A stretch of DNA of 64,000 bases from Enoplolaimus lenunculus (taxonomy: Eukaryota > Nematoda > Enoplea > Enoplida > Thoracostomopsidae): assembly GCA_030248215.1 (NCBI GenBank), contig JASANG010001388.1, positions 1 to 64,000 on the forward strand. Reading direction: 5' to 3'. The notes below the pieces were generated by a model. That model was not told the origin of the DNA, did no database searches, and saw nothing but the letters and a program-made list of their open reading frames with translations. The position numbers were made by a program, and so were the translations under genes. Below, piece after piece: positions 23,883 through 35,400 of this stretch (the stretch's first letter is position 1; the number at the start of each line of letters is the position of its first letter).

Positions 23883-24010
23883 GCTTGCGCTATACTTGTC
23901 GTACGGCGCTGTACGTAAGCATGCAGTATTGTACGCGAATTATGTGCAATACCGTGTGGTGACGTACGGCGCCGGACGGCTTTAAAATAATGAAAAAGTA
24001 TAACGCAACC
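23883..24010. mobile_element. Family E MITE (TTGCGCTATACTT ends)
   Basis: Left CTTGCGCTATACTTGTCGTA, right AAAAGTATAACGCAACC, with TACGGCGC near each end. It lies six bases from the preceding element. A longer relative is at 56749-57083, and left-end look-alikes are at 29815, 41702 and 46388. Confidence 0.65.
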
Positions 24011-24384
24011 TTAAGTCCTATTCAATTCTATTGAATTGTCACAATTGTTTCAATCATATATATGTATTGCGTTTGAACTATATTTCGTTATGAACATCTG
24101 TTTGCAGTAAAGTATTCACAAGATGTCACTATTGAGCGAGTTTCGATCTAAAAGCATTTGCTGTACGTTTTTGGGTTTTTAAATAACTGACTGGCTGATC
24201 CGTTTGTATGCGTCCAGAAGGCAACCCAAGATTTCTTGACACATAATTTGATTTCCAGTGTTGTAGAGAAAAATTTGCATTACGTGAATTTTTTATTTTG
24301 AAGCTTCACAATTAGTTAATATAAATAACGTAGATATCTGGCAATTTTTCGTTACAGATATGCTACAAAGGGAAAGAAACAAAT

Positions 24385-24560
24385 TTAAAAAAAAACCTTT
24401 AAAACAAAAAAAAAAAAAACCCCGGAAAAAAAAAAAAAGAAAAAAGAAAAAAAAAAAACAAAAAAACCAAAAAAAAAAAAAAAAATAAAAACAACAAAAA
24501 CCCCAAACCAAAAAACACACACACACACCCCCGGCCCCCCTCTTCCCCACCACCCACAAA
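24385..24560. repeat. A/C-only low-complexity tract
   Basis: About 175 bases consisting almost wholly of A runs broken by C and CC. It grades into (AC)n and then C-rich sequence, with very few G or T on this strand. It may be a real purine/pyrimidine-skewed repeat or an assembly or consensus artefact. Long minus-strand open frames here are poly-Phe/Gly artefacts. Confidence 0.85.
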
Positions 24561-24608
24561 TAACACTTCTGCTATAGACAAAAACGTTAACATGTGCATT
24601 TGGAATAA

Positions 24609-24879
24609 TTAACCCTTTCTCACATGAATATTTTCAATTTCATATAAGATGTAATTTCAAGGTACAATGCGAGCCACGGTCTCACGGGTGGGAGTCGTTT
24701 ACGATGACCACTGATCTATAGGAGGTTGACACTCGAGCCCGAGTAGGCTTTCACGTCTTGTGGAGATTTTGCACTGCGCATATATGTTACAAATGTTCAA
24801 CACTGCACACAGGGTGTGTATTGCTCGTACATTATTGTATTTAGTTGTTCATAGTATACTCTATGAGGGAAAGGGTTAA
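24609..24879 (-). mobile_element. 271-bp TTAA-flanked (piggyBac-type) MITE with tRNA-like interior
   Basis: TTAACCCTTTCTCACATGAA at the left and GAGGGAAAGGGTTAA at the right: inverted ends starting CCCTTT inside a TTAA, as for piggyBac-like elements. It is the same length as and reverse-oriented to the copy at 49176. On the minus strand the interior reads CTCGGGCTCGAGTGTCAA, then TAGATCAGTGGTCATCG, which resembles a tRNA box A and D-arm. No ORF. Confidence 0.8.
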
Positions 24880-25007
24880 GCAAAAATTTTAATGCAGTTG
24901 TTTAGTTGTTCGAAAGTTCGAATCAATCAGCAACTGGTAATAGATGCTACGCACATTTGAGAATACGTTCCATATTCCGGTTCGTATAAAGGTCAGGGGC
25001 GGAACGT

Positions 25008-25143
25008 TCCTGCGCGACTGCAATAGAGTAAGCTTAAGCTTTAGACTAATTTTTGACGTAAGCTTACTATAAGCTCATTCTTACGCTTTGGCTTAGGAAT
25101 ATGCTTATACTACTGTTACAGCCCTGTTCTATACATTGGCTCT
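25008..25143 (+). mobile_element. Family A MITE directly upstream of the ethanolamine kinase
   Basis: GGTCAGGGGCGGAACGTTCC at the left, then GCTTAAGCTTTAGACTAATT and the right end CAGCCCTGTTCTATACATTGGC. It stops about 25 bases before the start codon at 25168, so it lies in the 5' leader or promoter. Confidence 0.8.
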
Positions 25144-25167
25144 TACTCTTAATGTATACACCAGGTA

Positions 25168-27504
25168 ATGGATTGTGCAGAAAGTGTTCGACATGAAAAA
25201 GTTACGTTATCGTCAACTGATCAAAATGAATGTGTCGCTGGTGCAAAGAAATTGGCCATAGTTTTGAGACCTGAATGGAATCAAGAAAACAGGCAGTCTG
25301 GTGCTGACTCAAGTAGTTCTGGTATTTCTGGCTCAGGTAATAGTAGTTCGACCCCTAACGATACGTCCCAATGGCAATCTCAGCTGAAACATGAATTTTT
25401 CACTGAGGGGATTACGAATCAAATATTAGCAGTTTGGCATGAGCCTTCAGGAGACGCTGATCGGATACTATTCCGGATATATGGAGTCGGAACTGACACG
25501 ATTATTGACCGGAAGAAAGAAACACAAGATATGGTACGGATGCACGCCGCTGGATGTGGGCCAAAGGTGTATGCGACGTTTGATAACGGTAAGATGGAAT
25601 CAGTTTTTTAACCAGAAATTGTTATCGGGAACAGACGATTTAAATGTACACAGATGGTAGGAAGAATTTTCTTAGCATAGAATTCTCGTACTGATGCCGA
25701 AAAAATTGGCGACTTAAATGTTTGAGGTTGCAAACGATTTGGGATTGAATTTCTGCGAAATGTCTGGTTGCACTCATTTTTTCGGATGGAAATCGTACGT
25801 TATTCTTTATATGTTTAAAAATCTTATTACTAAACTGGCGATAGGTGTTGGATGCAATTGGGTGTACGACTACTTGGCCCATATTCTCAAATGTGTGTAG
25901 TACCTATCAGCTTTCGGTGATAAGCTTTCAAACATTAGAATCAATGCACTGTGCGTTTCGAAGTTCAGCTCGTTTTTCGCATTTGATTTGCTCTACTGCT
26001 GTGCTAATTATGAAATCTGCGATTGCAGCAGTTTTTTTGCCTGAAAACCTATTGCTAACTGGTGATAAGTGCCATGCACATTTGAGAATATGGGCTCTGG
26101 TGCTATTTCAGGCATCGCCTACGAATATATAAATGGGTGTACCCTCGATGTTGGCAGTGTTCGCGATACAACAATGTGCAATCGTATCGCGTGTGAATTA
26201 GCTCGATTTCATCGGACCCCATTACCCGTTGATTATTTAAATTCACCTCAGTTCAACTCAACCTATTTCGGTACTCATGTTGCGAAGTTTGTTCGCGAGT
26301 TTCCAGCATTGTTGCCAAATGCTGACGTGGCTAAAAATGAACGATTTCAACGTGAATTTCCGCAAAAATCATGGATTCAGACTGAATTTGAGCATATTTG
26401 TCGCAGTGTGGAAGAACTTTTTGACGAATATTCGAAAATGTGTAAGATTGAAGGTAGAAGCATTCCTTTTCCAACCGTTGTGGTGTGTCATAACGATTTG
26501 CTAGTGAAGAATATTGTCTTCAGTCAACGAAACAACCGGATCCGTTTTATTGATTTTGAGTACACTGCACCGAATTTCGCCGCGTTCGATATTGCAAATC
26601 ATTTTGCCGAGTATGCTGGTACGTAAAATGTGGGTCTGTTGTGGCAGGGTGCAAGCCAGGTGCGCTCTTGGGGTCAAAGCCAGGTGCGCTCTTGGGGTCA
26701 AATCTTGCCTGTGGCATTATTATTGTGTAGTGGATTTAAGGAACTTTTTTAATTGGTTATACAAGAACTCCACTTCAACGTTTTTATAGAACCTGACCGC
26801 CGTTTCCATAATATTCGCTACGCGAATGGCAGGTTGCAACTGAATGTGAAAGTGCCGGATTGGGAATTTCTAGTGTCCCCGGAAACAGCCCTTTATAGCT
26901 CTAGCGTGCCATCATTACCATTTCAAAGTTTAAATAGTTTAAGTTTTTCCGATTTCGAACCTTCAATTTCTGCTGAATCTAAAACTGAATCCAAACTTTT
27001 GTTGCCCCTCTGGTCCACATTCGTAAATAGCTTTAAGTACTGCCGATTACAACCTAGTTATATGCATTTACTCTAACGTGAGTTCCACTATTTATTTTGT
27101 CTCTCATGAGCACGAATTGACGTTTGGGACAGCTTAGTGACGAACCAGGAAAAATGTATTCAGGAGTCGACAAATATAGCGATGTTTTAGGAGTTGACAA
27201 TTTTAATTTTGACCTTCAACCGGACGCCGCGCATCGTCGTAAATGGATCGAAATCTACATGACTCATTGGTATTCGTTTGAACGCGGGATTGAAAATCCG
27301 GTAACTAATTCAAAGCGTTCACAATTTAGCCATGACGTCATTCAACTTGATAGTGATGTCACTCAAGTTCTTGCGCTACCACATTTCGTATGGGCGTGTT
27401 GGGCAGCGGTCCAAGCGGCGAATTCAACGATTGACTTTGATTTTTTAGATTATGGGATTGCTAGAATGAAACAGTATGCGAAAATGAGTGGTAGGCATTG
27501 GTAG
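25168..27504 (+). CDS. ETNK: ethanolamine kinase
   Basis: Exons 25168-25588, 26112-26618 and 27191-27504 join in phase to give 413 residues, close to animal ethanolamine kinases. The first step of the CDP-ethanolamine route phosphorylates ethanolamine with ATP in the cytosol. Visible: a serine-rich N-terminus (SSSSGISGSGNSSS); the N-lobe FFTEGITNQILAVW and RIYGVGTDTIIDR, typical of ETNK rather than choline kinase; the catalytic loop VVVCHNDLLVKNIVF with its essential Asp; and the metal-binding RFIDFEYTAPNFAAFDIANH. The C-lobe is FVWACWAAVQAANSTIDFDF. The exon 2 to 27191 join gives AEYAG-VDNFNFDLQPD, which matches the family's AGV-DY-LYP region without an insert. A longer in-frame alternative is given separately. 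The ATG lies three bases after a possible acceptor (CACCAG), so a 5' UTR exon is possible. The specificity call is from motif memory. Confidence 0.9.
26790..27190 (+). CDS. possible alternative internal coding segment of the ethanolamine kinase
   Basis: 26790-27022 has an acceptor (TTTTTATAG), the correct entry phase and a possible donor (TTC|GTAAAT). It reads 78 gene-like residues (EPDRRFHNIRYANG..., then Ser-rich FSDFEPSISAESKTESK). 27133-27190 also continues in frame (LSDEPGKMYSGVDKYSDVL) into the C-terminal exon. Using both would insert 97 residues and give 510 instead of 413. No such insert is known to me in the family. It could be an alternative isoform, a lineage-specific insertion, or an intron that happens to stay open. 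Confidence 0.4.
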
Positions 27505-27638
27505 ACGAAATAGTAAGGTGTAGAGGTTGGCTGGCCATTTGGCTTTCCGGAAAAATGGTGCCTGATGATGCCGGTTGTAATTTTGGCCACTTATATATGA
27601 GTGGTTTTTTGTAACGACGAGTCATCGTGTGTGACTCG

Positions 27639-28022
27639 CAGGGTTCCAACCGGAACTAGGTTTTGTCGGAATCGGAATCGGAATCAAATTTTTCTGTCGG
27701 AACCGGAATCGCAATCGGAATTAAGTTTTACTAATTCTGTTAAAAAATTAAAGGTGTATGACTTTTAACTTTTGTTGCAGTATGCCTGTTTCCGTTATTG
27801 CTAACTGTTTCAGCAAAAATTGTTTGTATAGTTGACGGAATACACGTAGCAACTCGGAATATCTACTAAGAAAAAACCAGCAGAATTATTGCCAATGAAC
27901 GAAACAAAACGAAACAAGCAAAATCTAAGTTCAAGGGAACGAAACAGCAGTCAGCAGGGATCGGAATCCGAATCAAATTTTGCCGGAATTTTAGCCGGAA
28001 TCGGAATTCCGATGGAACCCTG
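27639..28022. mobile_element. hAT-type MITE with perfect 8-bp target duplication
   Basis: Starts CAGGGTTCCAACCGGAACTA and ends TCCGATGGAACCCTG, with tandem GGAATC units just inside both ends. GTGACTCG flanks both sides (27631-27638, 28023-28030). 384 bp, non-coding; it lies just 3' of the ethanolamine kinase. Confidence 0.9.
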
Positions 28023-28149
28023 GTGACTCGAGAGGATGGCCTAAGTGACATTTAGAATTTTGAAAAATATAGCGCTGTCATTGCTGGTTATGATGATAGT
28101 GAAAAACTATGAACATAAAAATAACGAAATTTTCGATAATAATTTCATA

Positions 28150-28573
28150 CTGTAGTCACCTGAATAAGAGGGGTACTGATTTTTGTTTCACCGCTCCATA
28201 CGGTTGCCCCTTGCTTTCGGCTACTGAAAGCTGTTTATTTTTAACCCGCTTTTCGCCTCCCTGCGTTACTGATATATACGGAATTGCAACTACTATCCAT
28301 TGAGTTAAACGTTTATTTGTCTTGTATCAAAAGCTAGAGCGACAATGCATGGTTACACTTAGGAATGTACTTTCAAAATTTTAGTTTGCTTTGAAGTTTC
28401 GAACTCAATTTTATTTGTTCCTAGAGCCATTTATGCACTACGATTAGGGATAATTGACAGTTATGGACTCTAATCAGGATTTAGGGTCTCCGGTTACGGA
28501 CTCCTATTAGGGATACGGACTTTTATTGATTGGAGCTCAAGAAAATTGGGACCCTCTTATTCGGGTCACTGCA
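28150..28573 (-). mobile_element. Family B MITE, reverse orientation
   Basis: CTGTAGTCACCTGAATAAGA to CTTATTCGGGTCACTGCAG, about 424 bp. The interior matches 22731-23163 on the other strand. Confidence 0.85.
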
Positions 28574-28728
28574 GTAGCCGGTTTTCCACCGTAAAAACCA
28601 CTGCGTTTCGAGGTAAAAAAATTATTTGCAAGCAAATACTGACATGAGTTTGCGACTTTTTTTCTGTGGATTTTGTGGCGTTTGACTGGTCTTACTAGAA
28701 TGTGTATTGGGTAGTTCATAGAAATTGT

Positions 28729-28886
28729 GGCCCATGTTACTTTAAGAGACGTCCAGGTTTCTGGTAGGTCTATAAACGAGTAAGTTTAGATTCAGATTAC
28801 ATTTTTTGATTTTTTTTGTTTAGGATTAGGCTTAGGCCTAGGAATACGCTTAATCTACTGTTACGCGCCTCAATGTAACATTGGCC
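28729..28886 (+). mobile_element. Family A MITE
   Basis: TGGCCCATGTTACTTTAAGA at the left, TTAGGCCTAGGAATACGC core, and CCTCAATGTAACATTGGCC at the right. Confidence 0.65.
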
Positions 28887-29250
28887 GAAATTGTTATATA
28901 TAATACGCGTTTATATATAATACGCGTTTCCTCGTTTTTAAATTTATTTCTCAGTAAACGTTATTTATGCTGACCTTCTGTGTTTGTTCAACTGTTTGTT
29001 CGTCAGACAGACTGAAAATTGTGAGTTTGAGCGATTTTATCTCAAGTTGGAATTGTGTAAAATTTAACAAAATGTTTTCTCGTGTTTTTCTACATTTGAT
29101 TCACTGTGTATCGGTAACTTCGAATTCTATCCACCGCCGCCCACACAGATCCAGTTTGATGAAGCTCTTATGTCTTGTTGCATGTTGTTAGTTCCCTGCC
29201 AGTTGTATTCGACTTTTAAAGTTCACTGCTATTTTCTATTGAATCTTTTG

Positions 29251-29416
29251 GCCAATGTATAGAACAGGGCTGTAATAGTACTATAAACATATTCTATAAC
29301 CTTAAGTGTATCGAATGAGCTTATACGTAAGCCTTAGCAAGAAATTAATCTAAAGCGTAAGCTTAGTTTATGCAGTCCCGCAAAAAAACGTTCCGCCCCT
29401 GATCTTTACATGGACC
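29251..29416 (-). mobile_element. Family A MITE upstream of HPF1
   Basis: GGCCAATGTATAGAACAGGG to CTGATCTTTACATGGACC, 166 bp with both ends intact. It ends 50 bases before the HPF1 start codon. Confidence 0.85.
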
Positions 29417-29465
29417 AAACTTTTAAAGACAGTAATCGAAAGTTTTTCCACTAAACGATCTCTAA

Positions 29466-32400
29466 ATGGCGAACGTTGTTAATGAATCCAAACCGGTATG
29501 CAAATATGGCGAAAAGTGTTACAGACGCAACCGGGAGCATTTGAACCAGTACGATCATCCACGGAAGACTACTGATACAGCCGATGAACAGGTTTGAAGG
29601 TTTATTGCGATAGAGCTTGGGTTGCATAGGCGTAACTTAAGTCTGGTTTTGAATGATTGTTTTGTAAGTTTGCAGCCATGGCTTTTAAGTAAATTTAAAT
29701 GTTCTTTAGCGGATAACGAAAATTCTGGTTCGGAAAAGCATTTCGATGAAAACGTTTCAATGTTTAAATTGTGTGTGGTTTGATGCTTTTAACTTCTTGA
29801 TAAATCAGGGTGGCGCTATACTTTTGATGGCGTACGGCACCATCCGCCCTTCAATCTTAAAGTATAGATGGGTTTTGATGGCGAATATTCCAAATGCTAA
29901 GTTAAACGCGAATCTAAGCCCAAACGATTACAGTGGCGCAAGTCCACTTGGATGTGATGTCATTCTGATCAACCTCCGTTGGTATAACAGCTTTGTCTAG
30001 TGCATTTTAGCATATATATTTGGTTACTGCACACTTTCTGCCGCGAGACTAAACATTAACCAGATTATGCCAAAATCTGTAAACTTTAAAACACTGTTGC
30101 TGAAGTGGTTTTGGGTGCGAGCAGCCGGAATGAATTGTTTATAAACGTTCAAGACGGATAATTAAACAGTTAGCTAATAGCTAGTTTGCATATTATTAGC
30201 TTAACTGATAGGGCTCAATTTGGACTTTATAAAATATTTAATTAGTTAAGCGTAAATTAGGAATGTGCGAGAATCTAAATAAATTGATTATAACCATTCA
30301 AACCCGATCAATGAATAGTTAGCTAATACCTAAGTTGCATATTAGATTAATTGGAATGTAAGTAGGTCAAACGATCCGTTTATGCTTATAAGTTTGTAAT
30401 ATTTAACTTGACTGATTAAAAAGTATGTCTGAGCTTCGCTCAATATATGTAGGTCTACTACGCCTGCGTCATATTTCAGAACGTAAACGCTACAACTGAC
30501 ACTGAAATTGTAAAAGGAGAGCGTAAACGAAAATCACCAGCAAGACAACTGGACGGACTGGAAACCTCATTATTGCGAAGTCTCCGAAACTGGACGAAGA
30601 AACAAACGACGCTGTGGAGAAGGTGGCCCAACAGAGCAATGCAAATGAAGCAGAGACTACTGAGAGCCAAAGTAATTTGAGGAATCAGAATGGTAGGTTT
30701 GCCCAAAATCTTATGTAGTTGTTTGGTTGATAGGTGGGTTAAATGGTTGGTTTTTTGTTTGGTCATTGGTTGGTTGTTTGGTTAGTGGCTGTTGCTGGAG
30801 GTTCGCTACTGGCCAAAGTGGGGGATCATTCGGTCGAATGACGTTTAAACTCTGGTTGCCCCTCCGGTTATTTTTCCTCAACTATTGGTTTGTTATATAT
30901 GCGGTCTTCGGTTGGTTGTTTGGTTGGTTGTCTGGTCGTTGGTTGGTTGTTTGGTCATTGGTTGGTTGATTGATTGATTGATTGTTTGATAGGATCGTTA
31001 GTCAGTCTATAAGTTTGTTTGGTTGTTTGTTTGGTTGTCTGGTTGTTGGTTGGTTGTTTGGTCATTGGTTGGTTGTTTGGTTGTTTGATTGCTTGAATGG
31101 ATCGTTAGTCAGTCTATAAGTTTGTTTGTTTGGTTGGTTGGTTAGTGCGTCGACTGCATGCTTCTTTGTTTGTTTAGTTGGTAGGTCTTGGTAATTTGTT
31201 TATAATATGTGTTTGTTCGATTTTTTGTATGTAGAGTTGAGTTATGGATTTATATGATTTGTCCATAACAATATATATCAATGTTTATTTTGTTTTCAGA
31301 AAATCATTCTCAGCAAGACTCACAGTTTATGAAGATGACAACGTTAGAAGATAGAAAACGATTTATTGAACAAAAATTCCTTGTCAAAATGCCAGATGAT
31401 TTTTATAAATTGTGGACATTGGCTGTCGAATTGGATAAAGACAATCCCTGTGGTACGTGAATGAACAAGGACTTAGCCAGGAGTATTTAGCTGGTCGATC
31501 CCAGGGGGTGGATCCTGAGGGTATCACAAAATGTTTTTGTCGAAATGGTAATGTTTATGTCTTATAAATTTCCACTTTTGTGCCGCGCAAATTTTGTTTG
31601 GGCTTCTCGCTCGCGAAGCTTCTTTCGCTATATACTGTATAGACCCCCGTCAGAATATTTTATGAAAAATTGCAAGGTCCCCTTACCTTACAAATTTTTG
31701 GTTTTTGTGCTATGATAAATATTGCGCTTATCATCGCACACGGTTCGCACACGCCGTCTTTTCACAATAAATATTGCGTGGGTGCCCTCGTCAGAAATTT
31801 CTGGTTCCGCCGCGTGTCAGACATCTTTTAATTTTTGTCCAGGGTTTTCCGGAATTTTTCAGTTTGGGACACTCGAAATCCGTATTGGAAATTTGTAGAG
31901 AATGTAACCGCTCCTGTTTGACATATTGGCTACGCCCATGGAACTGTACTTAGTATTTGAGGAACTTGGATACTGGTTAAAGTTTAAAATATCTTTGATT
32001 GTATTAGAATTTTAAATGATTTTCAGAAGCATTTTGCGACTTGGACATTCGCCTTACCGGACCGTTTGACGTATTGGCTGGGAAATTCGATTCTGAACAA
32101 GTTCAGTCGACTTTTTCACATGACGATTATTTGAGGCATTGTCGGTATTATTATGATCCGCCGGAATTTCAAACTGTGATGAGTCGGTTCGTGAAAGCAG
32201 CTGATGGATTTCATGTCGGATATTTGAGGTAAGACAAGATAAATTTTAGAGTAAGAAGGGGTTTTTACAATGGAGCAAGTTTTAAATAGAAAGAAAAAAT
32301 TGTAGAAAACAGAATTTATGAAATAAGACGATGGAAGAAACAAAAGTAAATAAGCCGAAAATGTTTCAGATAAGAGAAATTGGAGTTTTTGACTAAAATG

Positions 32401-35400
32401 GATGGAAACTTAAAATAGAAATGTTTAAAAATTTGAGACAAAAGAAGGAAAATATTAATAAAACAAAACCTAATGCCACAGAAAAGATACTTTGAATACA
32501 AAGAAGGACAGTTTGGAATGAGAACTAAAACACAAGTGAAATTTTCGAACGAAAGAATAGAAACATGGAAATAATGCAAAAAAACTTTATCAGTTGAACA
32601 AGCGGCATGTTTTCTTCGATGAAGTAACAGAATTGCTTTGCATTGTTGAGTTATCACATTTGTGAACACATGTTTGTCCTCACTTGTAATTTTCAATTTT
32701 TCAGGGACGATGCTTCGTGTGACGCGATTGTGTGTTCAAACACTGTTGTAAAAGGTGGTCAATTGAATATCATTGGAGACAATTTGTTCACTGCTTTGCT
32801 GTAAGTCATTTCAATTTGGATTAATTTGAATTATTTTTAATTATTTTTATAATTGATTCTACTAATAGCTTTACGACACGGAAATAAACAAAAATCTAGC
32901 AGTACAGACAACAATCTCTTAATTATTGATCGGCTTTTCCGCTATGCCCTGTACCCAGAGTTTGGCCAAGAATAAATAAGTTAGTCATGAACGGGTCTTA
33001 TGCGTTGCAAATGACATTGTAAATTTTGCACTATTTTTGGGCGATTTTTGTTCGACACTCAATTTATTATCACCAAATATGTTGCTTGGAATTTATAAGC
33101 TTATTATGATTATTATATGCGATTTTATTACGGCGGCTTTTGTTGCAGTTATCTTGCCAGTACGTTGGATTTAAACAAATTAGAAACTGTTCAGTCGCTT
33201 ATAGCTCGAATAGAGTCGGTGTGTGACGCAGCGCGATACTCTCAGCTATCTTTAAATAGTAAAGCACTGAAAGAAAGAAAGAAACGTGTTGTTGCAAGCA
33301 CACTTCACGGTGCCGGCATTGTTGTTCCAGTGCATAATGATGTTGGTTATCGACCGTTGTCTCAAACTAATGGTAATAATGCGTTGTTCACAATAATTTT
33401 GTCACGTGTCTTGCAAAAATGCGGGCTAATGTTACGTTTTTGCGTGCTACGTAGGTTGAGCTTTAGTTTCAGTGTGAGATAGGGCCGAATATTAACTTAA
33501 GCGTAAAGATAATTACAAATATGTAAGCTTGTGTACTTTTCTGCTGTCCGCCAGAACACGGTACACTCTTACTTGGTTATTTTTAAAGTTAACCTGCCAG
33601 TTTTACATATTTGTTGTTCGTTGGTTATACAAATTTGTGCACCTTCGTTCGTTCTGTAGATTGAGTAGGTTTGCATTCTAAGCTAAATTATAAAGGTGGA
33701 TTATATACTTTTTATAGCACATTCGTGTAACCAATCAGTTGCTCCAGTCCGGTAACTCAGCCCAACCGCACCTCGCTACTCAATGCGCCGCTAGTCCGAC
33801 TACAGTTACGGACGTCCGTTGAAGCCTTACTCGTAGCTTCGCTCACTGTTGGTTACATCAAAGGCCAGTTTTAAGGCCTGGGAAGGAATTAAAAATTAAG
33901 CTTGAGACACCTACCAAGATTGAATTAGTTAGTTATGCATCTGGGGGTTCGCTACTGGGGGGAATGGGGTCCCCACTTACCAAAAGCCACCTCCTGCTTA
34001 AGATTTTCCCTTGGTTCCCCCTTAAAGCCACCTCGTCAATTACTCAAGGCTGCTACTGAGCATTTTGCAAAACTTAAGCTGTACTGACACAAAATGCTAA
34101 TTGCAAGCTCTTTATATACACCCAATTAACGTGTTATTCATGCGCCCGTTTACTAGAACATGATTACATAAGTAACGAGAAATCAGGGTGTAACCTAGAA
34201 CCCAATTTATTGCTGTGAATAAACCGTGGAATTATTGACCACTTTTCTCGGGGCAATTAAAAGTTTGCTTTCCCCTATAAAATTTTGCTCTGCTACATCG
34301 CGGCGCGCTATTAAAACTCAAACTTAATACACCAATTAAAATCAACATCTTTATTCATTGTCGGTATTCATGGCTTGTAAGTCAGATCACCAGTCGACTG
34401 TCTCTTCTCTTCTAGGCAAATAGTTCATCGGGAACGCCGCCCTCCAGCCCTTGGCCCCGATTGCCGCAACCGAACCCCGATACGATTAACAACTCACAAC
34501 TCATCGTGCATCAATTAGTCCAATTCACTATGAACCCGATCAATTGATTCCATGATTTCCTTATTTTCAATTCTCAGACACCCGACTGCATAATATAACA
34601 CCTTAAAATGTGTCGCGTAACCCACTGTATAGCATTTGTTGTCAACGCATGCTGCCGCACATCGCGGTTATCCATGCTAAGTATAACTTCTTCAGATGGA
34701 CCAGCTTGCGTATAAACAATAGCGCAGAGCGTAACACAACAAAACAACATTCGAGGATAGCCTAAATCCACCTCGTCTATTACTCAAGGCTGCTACTCAG
34801 CATTCTGCAAAACTTAAGCTATCTCAAGGCTACTTAAGAGCACCTTTCTGAAGCGTAGTTTTAAGCGAACTGACACAAAATGCTAATTGCAAGCTCTTTA
34901 TAGACTCCCAATTAACGAGTCATTCATCCGTCCGTTTCTAGAAAATGATTACCTAAGTAACGAGAAGTGTGGGTCTATCCTAGAACAAAAATTATTTATT
35001 GCTGTGAATTAAATGTATAATTGTTTCCCACATACACACTTGAAGAATTATTCTTTGGTAGAATTTTGCAAATAAGCAACAAGTGGCAGGGAAAGGGGCT
35101 GACATTTTACCATTTGTAGTATCCTTTGTAAACATCAGTAGATTCACTGCTCGATATCACTTTCATTGACCCTGGTATTGAGATGAAGCAATTGCGTAGC
35201 CAGGAGGCGGGAGCTCAGGGGTTAAAACTCCAATTTGGGGTTTTTTGCAAACGGGTTTAAATATTTTGCAGCGTTTCTCTGCGTTCATCGTGATTCCAGA
35301 CCTGTTTAATCCAGTTCGCTGGTTTCTGCTTCCTCATAATAATTGAATAGTAATGTAAAGGTAAACATGAAATAGCCGTATATAAATACGCCAGTTTGTC

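Noticed and set aside
24293-24599. Minus-strand frames rich in Phe/Gly
   Set aside because: They are translations of the A/C low-complexity tract.
30715-31200. Repeat array as CRISPR or coding repeat
   Set aside because: It has no constant repeat/spacer structure. It is a TTGG-type minisatellite in a eukaryotic intron.
32316-32696. 126-residue minus-strand frame in an HPF1 intron
   Set aside because: It is an antisense reading of an A-rich intron, with Phe/Ile/Ser-heavy composition and no domain or splice support.
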